Positions 38,659 through 47,873 of a DNA stretch of 48,814 bases are shown piece after piece. The DNA is from an uncultured beta proteobacterium. GTDB lineage: Bacteria > Pseudomonadota > Gammaproteobacteria > Burkholderiales > Burkholderiaceae. A program made the position numbers and the translations under genes. The notes under the pieces are model-generated. The model was given only the letters and a program-made list of their open reading frames with translations. It was not told the DNA's origin and searched no databases. Numbering within the stretch: position 1 is the stretch's first letter; each line of letters begins with the position of its first letter. The stretch spans positions 1 through 48,814 of the forward strand of contig CAIKFU010000055.1 in assembly GCA_903826775.1 (NCBI GenBank), in the 5' to 3' direction.

Positions 38659-39612
38659 ATGAATGCTGATTTACTAACATTATTTACCGGTAATGCAAAT
38701 CCTATTTTGGCCGAAGCTGTCGCTAAGCAATTAGGGCTATCCATCGGAAAAGCCTTTGTAGGCAGATTCTCAGATGGTGAAATTCAAGTTGAAATTCAAG
38801 AAAATGTTCGCGGTAAAAATGTCGTAGTTATTCAATCAACTTGCGCCCCAACAAATGATAATTTGATGGAGCTAATGATCATGATAGATGCCCTCAAACG
38901 TGCATCAGCAAGCCGTATAACGGCAGTGATCCCTTACTTCGGTTATGCAAGGCAAGACCGCCGTCCACGGTCAGCTCGAGTTGCAATTTCTGCTCGAATT
39001 GTCGCCAATATGCTTCAATCAGTTGCCGGCATTGAACGGGTGCTAACAATGGATCTTCATGCAGATCAAATTCAAGGTTTTTTTGACATCCCGGTTGACA
39101 ACATTTATGCCTCACCTGTTTTACTGGATGATTTACAAAGCCAAACCGGCAAAGACCTCATCATTGTCTCGCCTGATATTGGTGGCGTAGTTCGTGCTCG
39201 TGCGATGGCCAAGCAACTTGGCTGCGAATTGGCGATTATCGATAAACGCCGGCCAAAGGCAAATGTTTCCGAAGTGATGCACCTGATAGGAGAAGTAGAA
39301 GGTCGTCATTGTGTAATTATGGATGACATTATTGATACCGGCGGTACCCTTTGTAAGGCAGCAGAAGCCCTGAAAGCTCGTGGTGCAAAAGGCGTTACAG
39401 CGTATTGCACCCATGCGGTTTTATCAGGTGGTGCTGTTGCCCGTATCGCGGCTTCAGCATTGGATGAAATTGTTGTAACTGATACGATTCCGCTTACAGC
39501 AGAGGCCATCAAAGTAAAGAAAATCCGCCAGTTGAGCGTTGCGCCAATATTGGCCGAAACTCTCTCACGTATTACCAAGGGCGACTCAGTTATGTCGATG
39601 TTTGCCGAATAA
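38659..39612 (+). CDS. prs: Ribose-phosphate pyrophosphokinase
   Basis: Makes PRPP from ribose 5-phosphate and ATP, feeding purine, pyrimidine, histidine, tryptophan and NAD synthesis. The 317-residue protein is standard length and hexameric in the family. Motifs are [31 protein letters not shown] (ATP loop), [17 protein letters not shown] and the PRPP-binding [13 protein letters not shown]. It starts 70 bases after tRNA-Gln and precedes rplY, a conserved betaproteobacterial order. Confidence 0.98.
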   Translation: MNADLLTLFTGNANPILAEAVAKQLGLSIGKAFVGRFSDGEIQVEIQENVRGKNVVVIQSTCAPTNDNLMELMIMIDALKRASASRITAVIPYFGYARQDRRPRSARVAISARIVANMLQSVAGIERVLTMDLHADQIQGFFDIPVDNIYASPVLLDDLQSQTGKDLIIVSPDIGGVVRARAMAKQLGCELAIIDKRRPKANVSEVMHLIGEVEGRHCVIMDDIIDTGGTLCKAAEALKARGAKGVTAYCTHAVLSGGAVARIAASALDEIVVTDTIPLTAEAIKVKKIRQLSVAPILAETLSRITKGDSVMSMFAE

Positions 39613-39669
39613 ATAAAACCCTGCTCCAAGTTGTATTTTTGGACATTTACTAGCCTGAAGTCATCAAAA

Positions 39670-39700
39670 TTGGGTGCTTTTTACCCATTCAAGCTATAAT
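39670..39700 (+). promoter_or_regulatory. Candidate sigma-70 promoter of rplY
   Basis: A perfect TATAAT (39695-39700) lies 56 bases before the rplY start, with TTGGGT (39670-39675) 19 bases upstream as a weak -35. The small inverted repeat GGGT/ACCC lies between the hexamers. The -10 is convincing, the -35 is not. Confidence 0.5.
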
Positions 39701-39756
39701 TGAGGGCTTTTCTGTTTGGTCGCGAACGGAAATTAACCTTAATTTTGGAGTCCAAT

Positions 39757-40395
39757 ATGAAAGTAGTAGCTTTTGAAAGAAGCGTACAGGGAACGGGTGC
39801 GAGCCGCCGCCTGCGCAATTCCGGCAAAACACCGGGAATTATTTACGGTAGCACTGACACGCCTTTAGCCATTGAGCTCGATCACAATGCGCTTTTCCAT
39901 GCCCTTCGCAAAGAAGCATTTCACTCTTCCATTCTTGATATTGAAATTGGAGGCAAAGCTCAAAAGGTGCTATTGCGTGATTACCAGATGCATCCTTTTA
40001 AACCTTTAGTGCTCCATATTGATTTTCAGCGCGTCTCCGCGACAGAAAAAATTCATATGCGCATTCCGTTGCACTTTACCCACGCAGATGATTCTGTTGC
40101 AGTGAAGTTAAATGGTGCTGTAATAAGCCATATCGCTAATGACCTCGAAGTTTCCTGCTTGCCAGTCGACTTACCAGAGTTTATAGAAGTTAACCTTAGC
40201 GCGATTGAAGTTGGTCATTCAATCCACGCCAAGGACGTTCCATTACCAAAGGGTGTCAGCCTGGTGCTGCATGTTGAGCAAGAAAACCCTGTAATTGCTA
40301 ATGCACGTATTCCTACGGTTAAAGTTGCAGATACTGAACCAACCGCTCCAGTTGCAGCAACTCCAACTGAACCGGCAAAAGAAGTTAAGGCGTAA
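39757..40395 (+). CDS. rplY: 50S ribosomal protein L25/general stress protein Ctc
   Basis: Ribosomal protein that binds 5S rRNA. The 212-residue product is the long CTC form: an L25 domain (1 to about 95, [24 protein letters not shown]), a second beta domain (about 100-185) and a Pro/Ala/Thr-rich tail. I chose the ATG at 39757, preceded by GGAG at good spacing. An in-frame ATG at 39700 overlaps the promoter -10 and is rejected. A strong terminator follows. Confidence 0.96.
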   Translation: MKVVAFERSVQGTGASRRLRNSGKTPGIIYGSTDTPLAIELDHNALFHALRKEAFHSSILDIEIGGKAQKVLLRDYQMHPFKPLVLHIDFQRVSATEKIHMRIPLHFTHADDSVAVKLNGAVISHIANDLEVSCLPVDLPEFIEVNLSAIEVGHSIHAKDVPLPKGVSLVLHVEQENPVIANARIPTVKVADTEPTAPVAATPTEPAKEVKA

Positions 40396-40424
40396 TATTT
40401 ACAAAGCCAATATTCCAAGTATTT

Positions 40425-40454
40425 AAAAAACCCGCATGCTGCGGGTTTTTTTTT
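40425..40454 (+). terminator. Rho-independent terminator of rplY
   Basis: The stem CCCGCA (40431-40436) pairs with TGCGGG (40440-40445) around a three-base loop, followed by nine T residues (40446-40454). An A-run at 40425-40430 precedes it. It lies about 35 bases past the rplY stop and separates it from pth. Confidence 0.9.
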
Positions 40455-40486
40455 GAGAAAATGCGATAAATTGACGTATATAAACT

Positions 40487-41080
40487 ATGACTAAATTACT
40501 TGTTGGCCTTGGTAACCCAGGTGATGAACATTCTCATGATCGTCATAATGCTGGTTTTTGGTTTATTGATGCCTTGGCAAGACAGCTAAATTGCCATCTA
40601 GAACTTGAAAAACGGTATCAAGGTAAAGCGGTAAAAACCAGATTGGGCAACGATGATTTATGGCTTCTCGAGCCATCCACTTATATGAATCTTAGTGGTC
40701 TGTCCGTGGGATCAATTTGTCGTTTTAATAAAATCAGCCCAACCGATGTGTTGGTAATTCATGATGAGTTGGATTTAAAACCAGGGACAGCTCGTTTAAA
40801 ATTTGGGGGTGGTACTGGCGGTCATAATGGTCTAAAGGACATCCTAAACCACTTAAGCACGCCCAATTTCTGGCGCCTGCGAATTGGAATTGGTCATCCC
40901 AGAGATTTAACGGAAGGCCAACATTCTATTGATGTAGCTGACTATGTTTTAAAGCGTCCGCCACAACTTGATCAAAAATTAATTGAAGGGGCTATTGAAA
41001 ACGCTCTCACGGTATTGCCCCAATTTTTAAGAGGTGATAGTCAAAATGCTATTCAAGAATTACATTCCAAAACCAGCTAA
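40487..41080 (+). CDS. pth: Peptidyl-tRNA hydrolase
   Basis: Releases peptides from prematurely dropped-off peptidyl-tRNAs. The 197-residue product has VGLGNPG (6-12, with N10), the catalytic histidine H20 in RHNAGFWFID, TYMNLSG, the catalytic-support Asp in HDELDLKPG and GGGTGGHNGLKDI. It follows the rplY terminator, so it likely has its own promoter between 40455 and 40486. TTGAGA at 40454 and TATATA near the start are weak candidates. It converges with the ferredoxin gene, 15 bases apart. Confidence 0.96.
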   Translation: MTKLLVGLGNPGDEHSHDRHNAGFWFIDALARQLNCHLELEKRYQGKAVKTRLGNDDLWLLEPSTYMNLSGLSVGSICRFNKISPTDVLVIHDELDLKPGTARLKFGGGTGGHNGLKDILNHLSTPNFWRLRIGIGHPRDLTEGQHSIDVADYVLKRPPQLDQKLIEGAIENALTVLPQFLRGDSQNAIQELHSKTS

Positions 41081-41095
41081 ATTCCACTTAAGTTT

Positions 41096-41374
<279 letters not shown>

Positions 41375-41393
41375 CTACGCTCCAGCCAATTGC

Positions 41394-41885
41394 CTAACAC
41401 GGCTTTCCATCTGAAATCTTTTTCGCTAGCCACTTTTCCACCGATGGAAATACAAACTTGCTTACATCGCCGCCCATGGACGCAATTTCTCGAACAAAAG
41501 TCCCTGAAATGAACTGATATTGATCCGAAGGGGTTAAAAACAAAGTTTCAACATCCGGTAAAAGGTATCGATTCATTCCTGCCATTTGAAATTCGTACTC
41601 GAAATCCGAAACCGCTCGAAGACCACGGACAATCACACGAGCATTATGTTCACGCGCAAAATCCTTCAATAAACCGGTAAAACCTACAATTTTTACGTTG
41701 GAGTAATGACCCAAAACCTCTTTGGCTATAGCTATACGCTCATCCAAGGTAAAAAATGGTCGTTTACTGCGACTGTCCGCCACACCAACAATTAGCTCCC
41801 CAAAAATACTGGATGCACGACGCACCAAATCCTCGTGTCCACGTGTAAAAGGGTCAAAAGTACCAGGGTATACAGCAACCACCAT
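41394..41885 (-). CDS. coaD: Phosphopantetheine adenylyltransferase
   Basis: Penultimate step of coenzyme A synthesis, forming dephospho-CoA. The 163-residue product is standard length. The nucleotidyltransferase motif is [10 protein letters not shown] with catalytic H18; [15 protein letters not shown] and [13 protein letters not shown] are conserved. It is downstream of rsmD on the same strand (37-base gap), the familiar rsmD-coaD pair. Confidence 0.97.
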   Translation of the reverse strand: MVVAVYPGTFDPFTRGHEDLVRRASSIFGELIVGVADSRSKRPFFTLDERIAIAKEVLGHYSNVKIVGFTGLLKDFAREHNARVIVRGLRAVSDFEYEFQMAGMNRYLLPDVETLFLTPSDQYQFISGTFVREIASMGGDVSKFVFPSVEKWLAKKISDGKPC

Positions 41886-41922
41886 ATATTCTCCTAAAGC
41901 TCCAAGATTTATAGTCCAGAGT

Positions 41923-42450
41923 TTAGTCCCTTCTGCTGCGAAAGAGAAAAGCTTTTACCTGGCCGGCTTCTAGGGATTTTTCACAAAACCAATTCGGCAA
42001 TAGACCCTCTAATGCCCTTAAGCTTTGATTTAAAGGGCATTCAATATAAATTCCGCCACCTTCCTCGTCATTGCAAATCCTCGTGGCCTGAGTTAAAGCC
42101 AACTCCAAAAGACTGCTCTCTTGGAATGGTGGATCAATAAAAACTAAATTAAAGCTGGCTGTAGCCTGAGTTTTCAGGTATTCCATAGCATCATCGTGAA
42201 TAATTTCTATCAGCCCTGGCACTGAAGTTGATTGCAGCAGCTTTAAACTGCGAATTAAGTTGAGATAAACCTTTTTATCCCGTTCAATTAGGATAACGGA
42301 ATCGGCCTGCCTTGAGGCAGCCTCAAATCCCAAAGCCCCAGAGCCTGCAAATAAATCAATGCATTTGAGGCCTTCTAAATTCTGTCCCAGCCAGTTGAAA
42401 AGGGTTTCACGAACGCGATCAGTGCTCGGCCTCAACCCTAGAACATCCAA
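41923..42450 (-). CDS. rsmD: 16S rRNA (guanine966-N2)-methyltransferase; start unresolved
   Basis: Methylates G966 of 16S rRNA. Visible are [17 protein letters not shown], the SAM motif [18 protein letters not shown] and the catalytic-type FIDPPF. The first usual start codon is TTG at 42450, giving 175 residues. However, the conserved RsmD N-terminus continues upstream in the same frame: LPHKIRIVGGIWRSRQLSV, encoded back to about 42507. That open stretch has no ATG, GTG or TTG before its stop near 42552. Only CTG (42505-42507), ATA (42523-42525) or ATT codons could start it. I give the TTG coordinates but think the real protein begins further upstream. It directly follows the M16 genes, and coaD follows. 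Confidence 0.85.
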   Translation of the reverse strand: MDVLGLRPSTDRVRETLFNWLGQNLEGLKCIDLFAGSGALGFEAASRQADSVILIERDKKVYLNLIRSLKLLQSTSVPGLIEIIHDDAMEYLKTQATASFNLVFIDPPFQESSLLELALTQATRICNDEEGGGIYIECPLNQSLRALEGLLPNWFCEKSLEAGQVKAFLFRSRRD

Positions 42451-42521
42451 TACGGATAATTGTCTGCTACGCCAAATTCCGCCAACAATCCGGATTTTAT
42501 GCGGCAGATTACTTTGCTTTT

Positions 42522-43865
42522 TTATTTCAACGCCCCCACGACAACTATTTGCATGCGATTAATGTCTAGGTGCCTCTTAAATGCTGAACGTACTTGGTCC
42601 AAACTCACCGCATCGACATTTTTCGTCCAAACTTCCATCGTATCAAGCGGCAAACCATTCCACGAAATAGCAGAAAGATTATCAAGCAACTTCCTATTAC
42701 TATCCAAGCGCAATGGATAGCCATTTACTAAGTTTGCTTTAGCTGCAATTAACTCATCATTAGTTGGCCCTTCAGCAATAAATTTCCCAATTGTTTCTTG
42801 CAATACCTGAAGCGCTAATGCAGCTTGGTCATTTCGTGTTTGCAATCCGGCTTGAAAAATTCCTGAATCTTTGCCGGGAGTGAAGTAACTAAAAACACTA
42901 TAAGCCAATCCACGCTTCTCACGAACCTCGAGCATTAATCGAGAAACGAATCCACCTCCGCCCAAAACATAATTACCAACTAGCAAAGGGAAATAATCGG
43001 GATTACTACGAGTTATGGCAGTCATACCCATCGCGATATGTGTCTGCTGCGTATCAAACGGAATTTTAGTTTCTCTAAGATCGAGTGGCTCTATAGGAGA
43101 TATCTGAAACTTAGGCAACTTTGGTACAGCAGGTCCAGAATTCGATAATCGTTGAGTTAACACCCGAACAATTTCATTTGCCTCTGAACGATCTACATTT
43201 CCTACTATGCTAACAATAATACGATCCCCACGATAAAACTGCTTATGAAAACTTTTTAAATCAGAAATCTCAACGCCATTAATTGACTTAACGGTGGGAG
43301 ATTGAGATAAGGGGTAATTCTTATAAACTACCTTCCTAAAATTTTTATCCAAAACCGATTCAGGTTTTGTTTCTGCTTCGAGCAAAGCAGTACTTATTCG
43401 TTGCTTTTCCCTATGCAGAATTTTTGCATCAAAAGTAGGCGAAGCAAGCATCATTGCCGCCAAACGAACGGCGCGATCACGTAAATCTTTTCTGCTTAGG
43501 CTTCGTATTCTCAATACGGTTCTTTCGCCTCCAGCAAAAGTTCCGATAGTGGCGCCCAACTCAGCAATCTCATCTGCGATTTGCTCCTCACCTAAGACGC
43601 CCTTTTCTAAATTAATTCCATAGCTGAGCAGCTGGGCCGTCATTGAAGCTAGTCCTGCCTTGCCTGTTGGGTCATACTGAGCCCCAGCATCAATACTGAC
43701 CTCGATATCGACCATTGGTAGAGTCTTTGTTTGAATCAAAAATGCTTTGGCCCCATTAGCCTCATCAAGGGTTTCGATTGGTAAGAGTGCAAATGCTGAT
43801 TGAAACATTCCAAAAAATAGCATGCAAAAAAAAGTTGCCCTCTTATTGAAATATTTGCTTTTCAT
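42522..43865 (-). CDS. M16 family peptidase-like protein, non-catalytic subunit
   Basis: A 447-residue periplasmic protein with a signal peptide (about 1-27, ending SAFA) and two M16 (insulinase/PqqL-like) domains. The first domain has GKAGLASMTAQLLSYG where active members carry HxxEH, so the zinc site is absent. It is probably the inactive partner of the adjacent active M16 peptidase, forming a heterodimer as in mitochondrial processing peptidase. The second domain has VLGGGGFVSRLMLEVREKRGLAYSV, typical of the substrate-binding R/Y region. It overlaps the upstream M16 gene by four bases. Confidence 0.87.
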   Translation of the reverse strand: MKSKYFNKRATFFCMLFFGMFQSAFALLPIETLDEANGAKAFLIQTKTLPMVDIEVSIDAGAQYDPTGKAGLASMTAQLLSYGINLEKGVLGEEQIADEIAELGATIGTFAGGERTVLRIRSLSRKDLRDRAVRLAAMMLASPTFDAKILHREKQRISTALLEAETKPESVLDKNFRKVVYKNYPLSQSPTVKSINGVEISDLKSFHKQFYRGDRIIVSIVGNVDRSEANEIVRVLTQRLSNSGPAVPKLPKFQISPIEPLDLRETKIPFDTQQTHIAMGMTAITRSNPDYFPLLVGNYVLGGGGFVSRLMLEVREKRGLAYSVFSYFTPGKDSGIFQAGLQTRNDQAALALQVLQETIGKFIAEGPTNDELIAAKANLVNGYPLRLDSNRKLLDNLSAISWNGLPLDTMEVWTKNVDAVSLDQVRSAFKRHLDINRMQIVVVGALK

Positions 43866-45250
43866 TTAGTTTTTTTTCGAGCTTGAGGATCCAACACAAC
43901 AATAGTTAACCCATTATCAATTAGATATTTCTTTGCGACAGCACAGACCTGCTCGGGAGTGACCTGTTGTATTTCCTCGAGCATCTTATCAATACTTCTC
44001 CAAGAAATGCCGGCCATTTCAGTGCTGCCAATCTCCATTGCCTGACCAAAAACAGAATCCCGTTTATAAATTTGCTCTGACAAAAGGCGTACTTTAATTC
44101 GTTTAAGTTCAGACTCTAGAATTCCGTCTTTTACTAAATTTTGGATGGCATTTCTGATTCCGAATTCCAGTTGAGCTTGAGACTTTCCTTTAGCGAGAAC
44201 TGCGCTTATTTGAAAAAGCTGTGGTCCGCGCGAAGTCATATCGTACCCAACATTAATTTCGTTTGCTAAACGTTGCTTTTTAACTATTTCGCGATTTAAC
44301 CTAGCATTTTCGTAACCATCCAATACCGCTGACAATACCTCTAAAGCATAAGGTTCATAGTCGTCCAGATGAGCTGGATTCAAATGAGGAACCTTCCATG
44401 CCATTACTATTTGGGCGCTATCAGCTGGAGCCTTTACTTCGGCTCTCTTAATTCCTAGTTGAACAGGTTCTAATTGAGGTTTACGCACTGGTAGCTCACG
44501 AAAACTTACTGGCCCATAATACTTTTCGACCATTTGTCTGACCTGCTCTGGATCCACGTCTCCACTAATCACAACAGTCGCATTATTTGGAGCATACCAA
44601 CTGCTATACCAATTACGTGCATCTACGGGTTGCATATTCTCTAAATCATTCATCCAACCTATTACAGGATGTCGGTACGGCGAACTCATATATGCATTTG
44701 CCATTAAAGCTTCATTAAGTAGGCTACTAGGATTATCCTCGGTACGTAAACGACGTTCTTCCATCACTACATTTATTTCCTTAGAAAATTCAGCGTCATC
44801 AAAATTTAAATTGGCCATGCGATCGGCCTCAAGTCTCATGACCTCACTTAATTTTGATTTTTCCACTTGTTGAAAGTACGCTGTGTAATCAAGTGATGTA
44901 AAGGCATTTTCCCTGCCTCCTAATGCTGCAACTAAACGAGAAAATTCGCCCGCCTTAACTTTTTCAGTGCCCTTGAACATCATATGCTCCAGCACGTGGG
45001 CCACCCCAGTTCGACCGTTGGTTTCATCCATAGAGCCCACTCGATACCAAACCATATGTGCCACTGTTGGCGCCCTATGATCCTCACGCACAATCAACCT
45101 TAAACCATTTGACAATTGATATTCATGAGTATCCACTTCGCCAAGTTGATTAGCTGCAACGCTATAATTACCGCAGCACAATATTGCCAAAGTCAGAAGG
45201 CTTGCGAAAATTGTTTGATAATTACTTAAACGCATCCGTCGGATTGCCAT
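43862..45250 (-). CDS. M16 family zinc peptidase, catalytic subunit
   Basis: A 462-residue periplasmic metallopeptidase. After a signal peptide (about 1-33) comes the inverted zinc motif H85-V-L-E88-H89 in GVAHVLEHMMFKGT, with the downstream glutamate in the EADRM region. A second M16 domain (about 220-440) follows. An alternative ATG lies at M6. The four-base overlap (ATGA) with the downstream non-catalytic M16 gene indicates a coupled heterodimer. It is divergent from ftsY with 48 bases between the starts. The natural substrate is unknown. Confidence 0.9.
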   Translation of the reverse strand: MAIRRMRLSNYQTIFASLLTLAILCCGNYSVAANQLGEVDTHEYQLSNGLRLIVREDHRAPTVAHMVWYRVGSMDETNGRTGVAHVLEHMMFKGTEKVKAGEFSRLVAALGGRENAFTSLDYTAYFQQVEKSKLSEVMRLEADRMANLNFDDAEFSKEINVVMEERRLRTEDNPSSLLNEALMANAYMSSPYRHPVIGWMNDLENMQPVDARNWYSSWYAPNNATVVISGDVDPEQVRQMVEKYYGPVSFRELPVRKPQLEPVQLGIKRAEVKAPADSAQIVMAWKVPHLNPAHLDDYEPYALEVLSAVLDGYENARLNREIVKKQRLANEINVGYDMTSRGPQLFQISAVLAKGKSQAQLEFGIRNAIQNLVKDGILESELKRIKVRLLSEQIYKRDSVFGQAMEIGSTEMAGISWRSIDKMLEEIQQVTPEQVCAVAKKYLIDNGLTIVVLDPQARKKTK

Positions 45251-45298
45251 ATTAGTTTGATTAAGTTGGTAAGATGCTAGCTTTGGATTGTATCGAGA

Positions 45299-46189
45299 AT
45301 GTTCGGTCTACGTAAAACTCTGGGTTCCTTTTTTAAATCAAATCAAGTTGATCAAGCTTGGTTTGATTCATTAGAAGATTCCCTCATACAAAGTGATGTA
45401 GGCCTTCCGACTACTGAGCGCCTAATGGTAAAGCTACGTCAAGCGGCGAAATCCGATAAGACCTCTTCACTTGAGGCCTTGAAGGGTCTTTTAGTACAAG
45501 AGGTAACTACTTTACTAACAACCGTAGAGCCCTCTTCCAATCCCTTATTTACCCATCCAGCAAGCTTAACGCCTGAAATTTGGTTGATAGTTGGGGTAAA
45601 TGGTGCCGGTAAAACAACCACCATTGGAAAGCTTTGTAAATTATTCCAATCTCAAGGCAAATCTGTCCTATTGGCTGCTGGTGACACGTTTCGTGCTGCT
45701 GCCAAAAACCAACTACAGGAGTGGGGCGGCCGGAATCTAGTAGACGTCATTTCCCAAGATGGTGGGGATGCAGCCGCTGTAGCTCATGACGCCATTCACT
45801 CTGCCATCTCTCGTCAGAGCAATATCCTAATAATTGATACCGCGGGTAGATTAGCTACTCAAGATCACTTAATGGAGGAATTAAAAAAGGTTAAGCGTGT
45901 GATCGGGAAGGTTTTGCCTGGAGCGCCACATCAAATACTGCTCGTACTTGATGGCAATACTGGACAAAATGGTCTTAGTCAGGTGAAGGCATTTCATGAT
46001 GCCTTAGGACTAACCGGTATCGTAGTTACAAAACTTGATGGAACAGCCAAAGGAGGGGTTATTTGCGCTATTGCTCAAACCATCCAAACAACCCCTAAAC
46101 CAATGGTGCTTGCCCTAGGCAAAGGCGAGGGAATTGATGACCTAGTGCCTTTTTCTGCACTTCAATATTCATTAGAATTATTCAATTAA
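45299..46189 (+). CDS. ftsY: Signal recognition particle receptor FtsY
   Basis: GTPase that docks the SRP-ribosome complex at the membrane. The 296-residue protein is almost only the N (about 5-80) and G domains. P-loop GVNGAGKT is at 99-106, followed by GDTFRAAAKNQL, DTAGR and TKLDGTAKGG. The long acidic A domain of E. coli FtsY is lacking; only a short N-terminal segment (MFGLRKTLGSFFK) precedes the NG core and may act as a membrane-binding helix. In many proteobacteria ftsY is near rpoH, as here. Confidence 0.96.
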   Translation: MFGLRKTLGSFFKSNQVDQAWFDSLEDSLIQSDVGLPTTERLMVKLRQAAKSDKTSSLEALKGLLVQEVTTLLTTVEPSSNPLFTHPASLTPEIWLIVGVNGAGKTTTIGKLCKLFQSQGKSVLLAAGDTFRAAAKNQLQEWGGRNLVDVISQDGGDAAAVAHDAIHSAISRQSNILIIDTAGRLATQDHLMEELKKVKRVIGKVLPGAPHQILLVLDGNTGQNGLSQVKAFHDALGLTGIVVTKLDGTAKGGVICAIAQTIQTTPKPMVLALGKGEGIDDLVPFSALQYSLELFN

Positions 46190-46217
46190 ATCAATAGTTT
46201 AAGTTTTAATTTAGCAT

Positions 46218-46244
46218 TTAGCACTCCATCCTCAAGAGTGCTAA
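46218..46244 (+). promoter_or_regulatory. CIRCE operator (HrcA-binding) upstream of rpoH
   Basis: A perfect CIRCE inverted repeat: TTAGCACTC (46218-46226), nine-base spacer, GAGTGCTAA (46236-46244), ending 40 bases before the rpoH start. CIRCE is the binding site of the heat-shock repressor HrcA. A possible promoter overlaps it (TTAGCA 46218-46223, TAAAAT 46242-46247, spacer 18), so bound HrcA would block rpoH transcription directly. Confidence 0.93.
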
Positions 46245-46284
46245 AATAATAATGTTGAAATAACCATTATTAAATACGAAATTT

Positions 46285-47223
46285 ATGGTCCAAAAGAAAG
46301 CTTTTAAACCGACTACGCACGGGATGCCAGTACTGCAACCCGCTACTAGAACTCTGACTTTCCCAATGTTGCCACCCCTTGGTGTAGGGACATTGGAATC
46401 TTATATTGCCTATGTCAATCGCATGCCCATGTTGACAGCCGCTGAAGAACTTCAACTTGCACAGGAATATCGCCACACAGAAAATGTCGATGCAGCCAAG
46501 GGTCTAGTGTTATCCCATTTACGGTTGGTTGTTTCTGTTGCCCGTCAATATTTAGGCTACGGCATTCCCCATGCTGACTTAATTCAGGAAGGAAATATTG
46601 GCCTGATGAAAGCCGTGAAGCGCTACGACCCCTCTCAAGGAGCGCGTCTTGTTTCTTATGCTATTCATTGGATTAAAGCTGAAATTCATGAGTACATTCT
46701 AAAAAATTGGCGCCTGGTAAAAGTGGCAACGACCAAAGCTCAACGTAAACTTTTTTTTAATCTACGCAGCAATAAACCAACCCTAAATACACTAACTCCA
46801 AATGAAGTAAGCGCTCTCGCAAAAGCTTTTGATGTACGCGGAGAAGATGTACGAGAAATGGAGATGCGTCTTGCCGGTGGGGATTTTTCACTAGAAGGGG
46901 ACGACAGTGAAGAAGATAAAGCATACGCTCCTATTCAATGGCTTTCAGATAACAGCCATGAGCCTACTGAAGTTATTGCCTCCTCTGAGGCTAACGCGCT
47001 TCACGGGCCAAAACTGGACGCAGCCATGATGGGTTTAGATGAACGTAGTCGTGATATCGTTCAGTCGCGTTGGCTTGCTATGGACGCGGAGGGTAAGGGA
47101 ACAAAAACCTTGCATGACCTCGCTGCTGAATACGGAATTTCTGCTGAACGCGTCCGTCAAATTGAATCGGCAGCACTCAAAAAAATGCGCAGCCTTTTAA
47201 AAGGCAATGCAATCGCTACGTAA
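46285..47223 (+). CDS. rpoH: RNA polymerase heat-shock sigma factor (sigma-32)
   Basis: Alternative sigma factor directing heat-shock transcription. The 312-residue protein has region 2 (SHLRLVVSVARQYLGYGIPHADLIQEGNIGLMKAV, about 78-112), YAIHWIKAEIHEYIL for -10 recognition, the sigma-32-specific RpoH box QRKLFFNLR (153-161) and region 4 with LAAEYGISAERVRQIE (helix-turn-helix). The N-terminus is about 25 residues longer than in E. coli. No clear Shine-Dalgarno precedes the ATG. A CIRCE operator lies upstream, so HrcA probably controls it. The last codons lie 34 bases from the convergent SCO gene. Confidence 0.96.
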   Translation: MVQKKAFKPTTHGMPVLQPATRTLTFPMLPPLGVGTLESYIAYVNRMPMLTAAEELQLAQEYRHTENVDAAKGLVLSHLRLVVSVARQYLGYGIPHADLIQEGNIGLMKAVKRYDPSQGARLVSYAIHWIKAEIHEYILKNWRLVKVATTKAQRKLFFNLRSNKPTLNTLTPNEVSALAKAFDVRGEDVREMEMRLAGGDFSLEGDDSEEDKAYAPIQWLSDNSHEPTEVIASSEANALHGPKLDAAMMGLDERSRDIVQSRWLAMDAEGKGTKTLHDLAAEYGISAERVRQIESAALKKMRSLLKGNAIAT

Positions 47224-47257
47224 CCTTGATTGCTGAATAGTCGGATCGCAGTTAAAG

Positions 47258-47866
47258 TTAGCGCAGTAATTCTTTGAGGTCATGCGTTAATGCATCTGCC
47301 CCCTGACCGTGTTTAATGTACAAACGCAAACGACCATCTGGGTCAAATGCATAACTGCCTGCCGTGTGATCAATGGTATAAGAATTGGAATTTAATCCAG
47401 GAACCTTCTTGTAATAAATTTTAAAATCTTTTGTTACTTTTTCAAGAGATTCCTGGTTTAAGGGACGCAACCCAATAAACCGAGAATCAAAAGCAGGCAC
47501 GTATTGTTTCAAAATCTCTGCACTGTCTCGTTCGGGATCAATCGTGACAAATACTACTTGAATACGATCTGCTTCTGAACCCATTTCAGTCATAACAGTC
47601 TGCATTTCTGCCAAAGTAGTTGGGCAAACATCAGGGCATTGCGTATAACCAAAGAACATTACAACCACTTTGCCTTTGAAATCAGCAAGCGTCTTAGTTT
47701 TGCCATCAACATCAATCAAGCTAAAATTTTTTCCAAATGAGTCGCTATCTGTAATATCAATATTTTTAAAACTTGCTTTTGGAGTGCAGGATACTAAGGT
47801 CAATAATAGTGATCCAGCTAATACCAATTGAATTAAAAATCGAAGAGTTTTTTTCAAATTGGTCAT
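47258..47866 (-). CDS. SCO1/SenC family copper chaperone lipoprotein
   Basis: Thioredoxin-fold copper-binding protein for assembling the CuA centre of cytochrome c oxidase. The 202-residue product starts at the ATG at 47866. A longer open frame overlaps ctaB and does not look like SCO. The lipoprotein signal ends with the lipobox LVSC (C27). Copper ligands are C77 and C81 in FFGYTQCPDVCPTT and the distal H166 (YTIDHTAGS). It follows ctaB by seven bases, so oxidase assembly and heme O synthesis are co-transcribed. Confidence 0.93.
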   Translation of the reverse strand: MTNLKKTLRFLIQLVLAGSLLLTLVSCTPKASFKNIDITDSDSFGKNFSLIDVDGKTKTLADFKGKVVVMFFGYTQCPDVCPTTLAEMQTVMTEMGSEADRIQVVFVTIDPERDSAEILKQYVPAFDSRFIGLRPLNQESLEKVTKDFKIYYKKVPGLNSNSYTIDHTAGSYAFDPDGRLRLYIKHGQGADALTHDLKELLR

Positions 47867-47873
47867 AATCGAA

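Noticed and set aside
38371..38744. Minus-strand open frames across tRNA-Gln with a peptide like GEEGFEPSHAGIKIQ
   Set aside because: This is the familiar spurious translation of the antisense strand of a tRNA and its surroundings; the tRNA cloverleaf explains the sequence.
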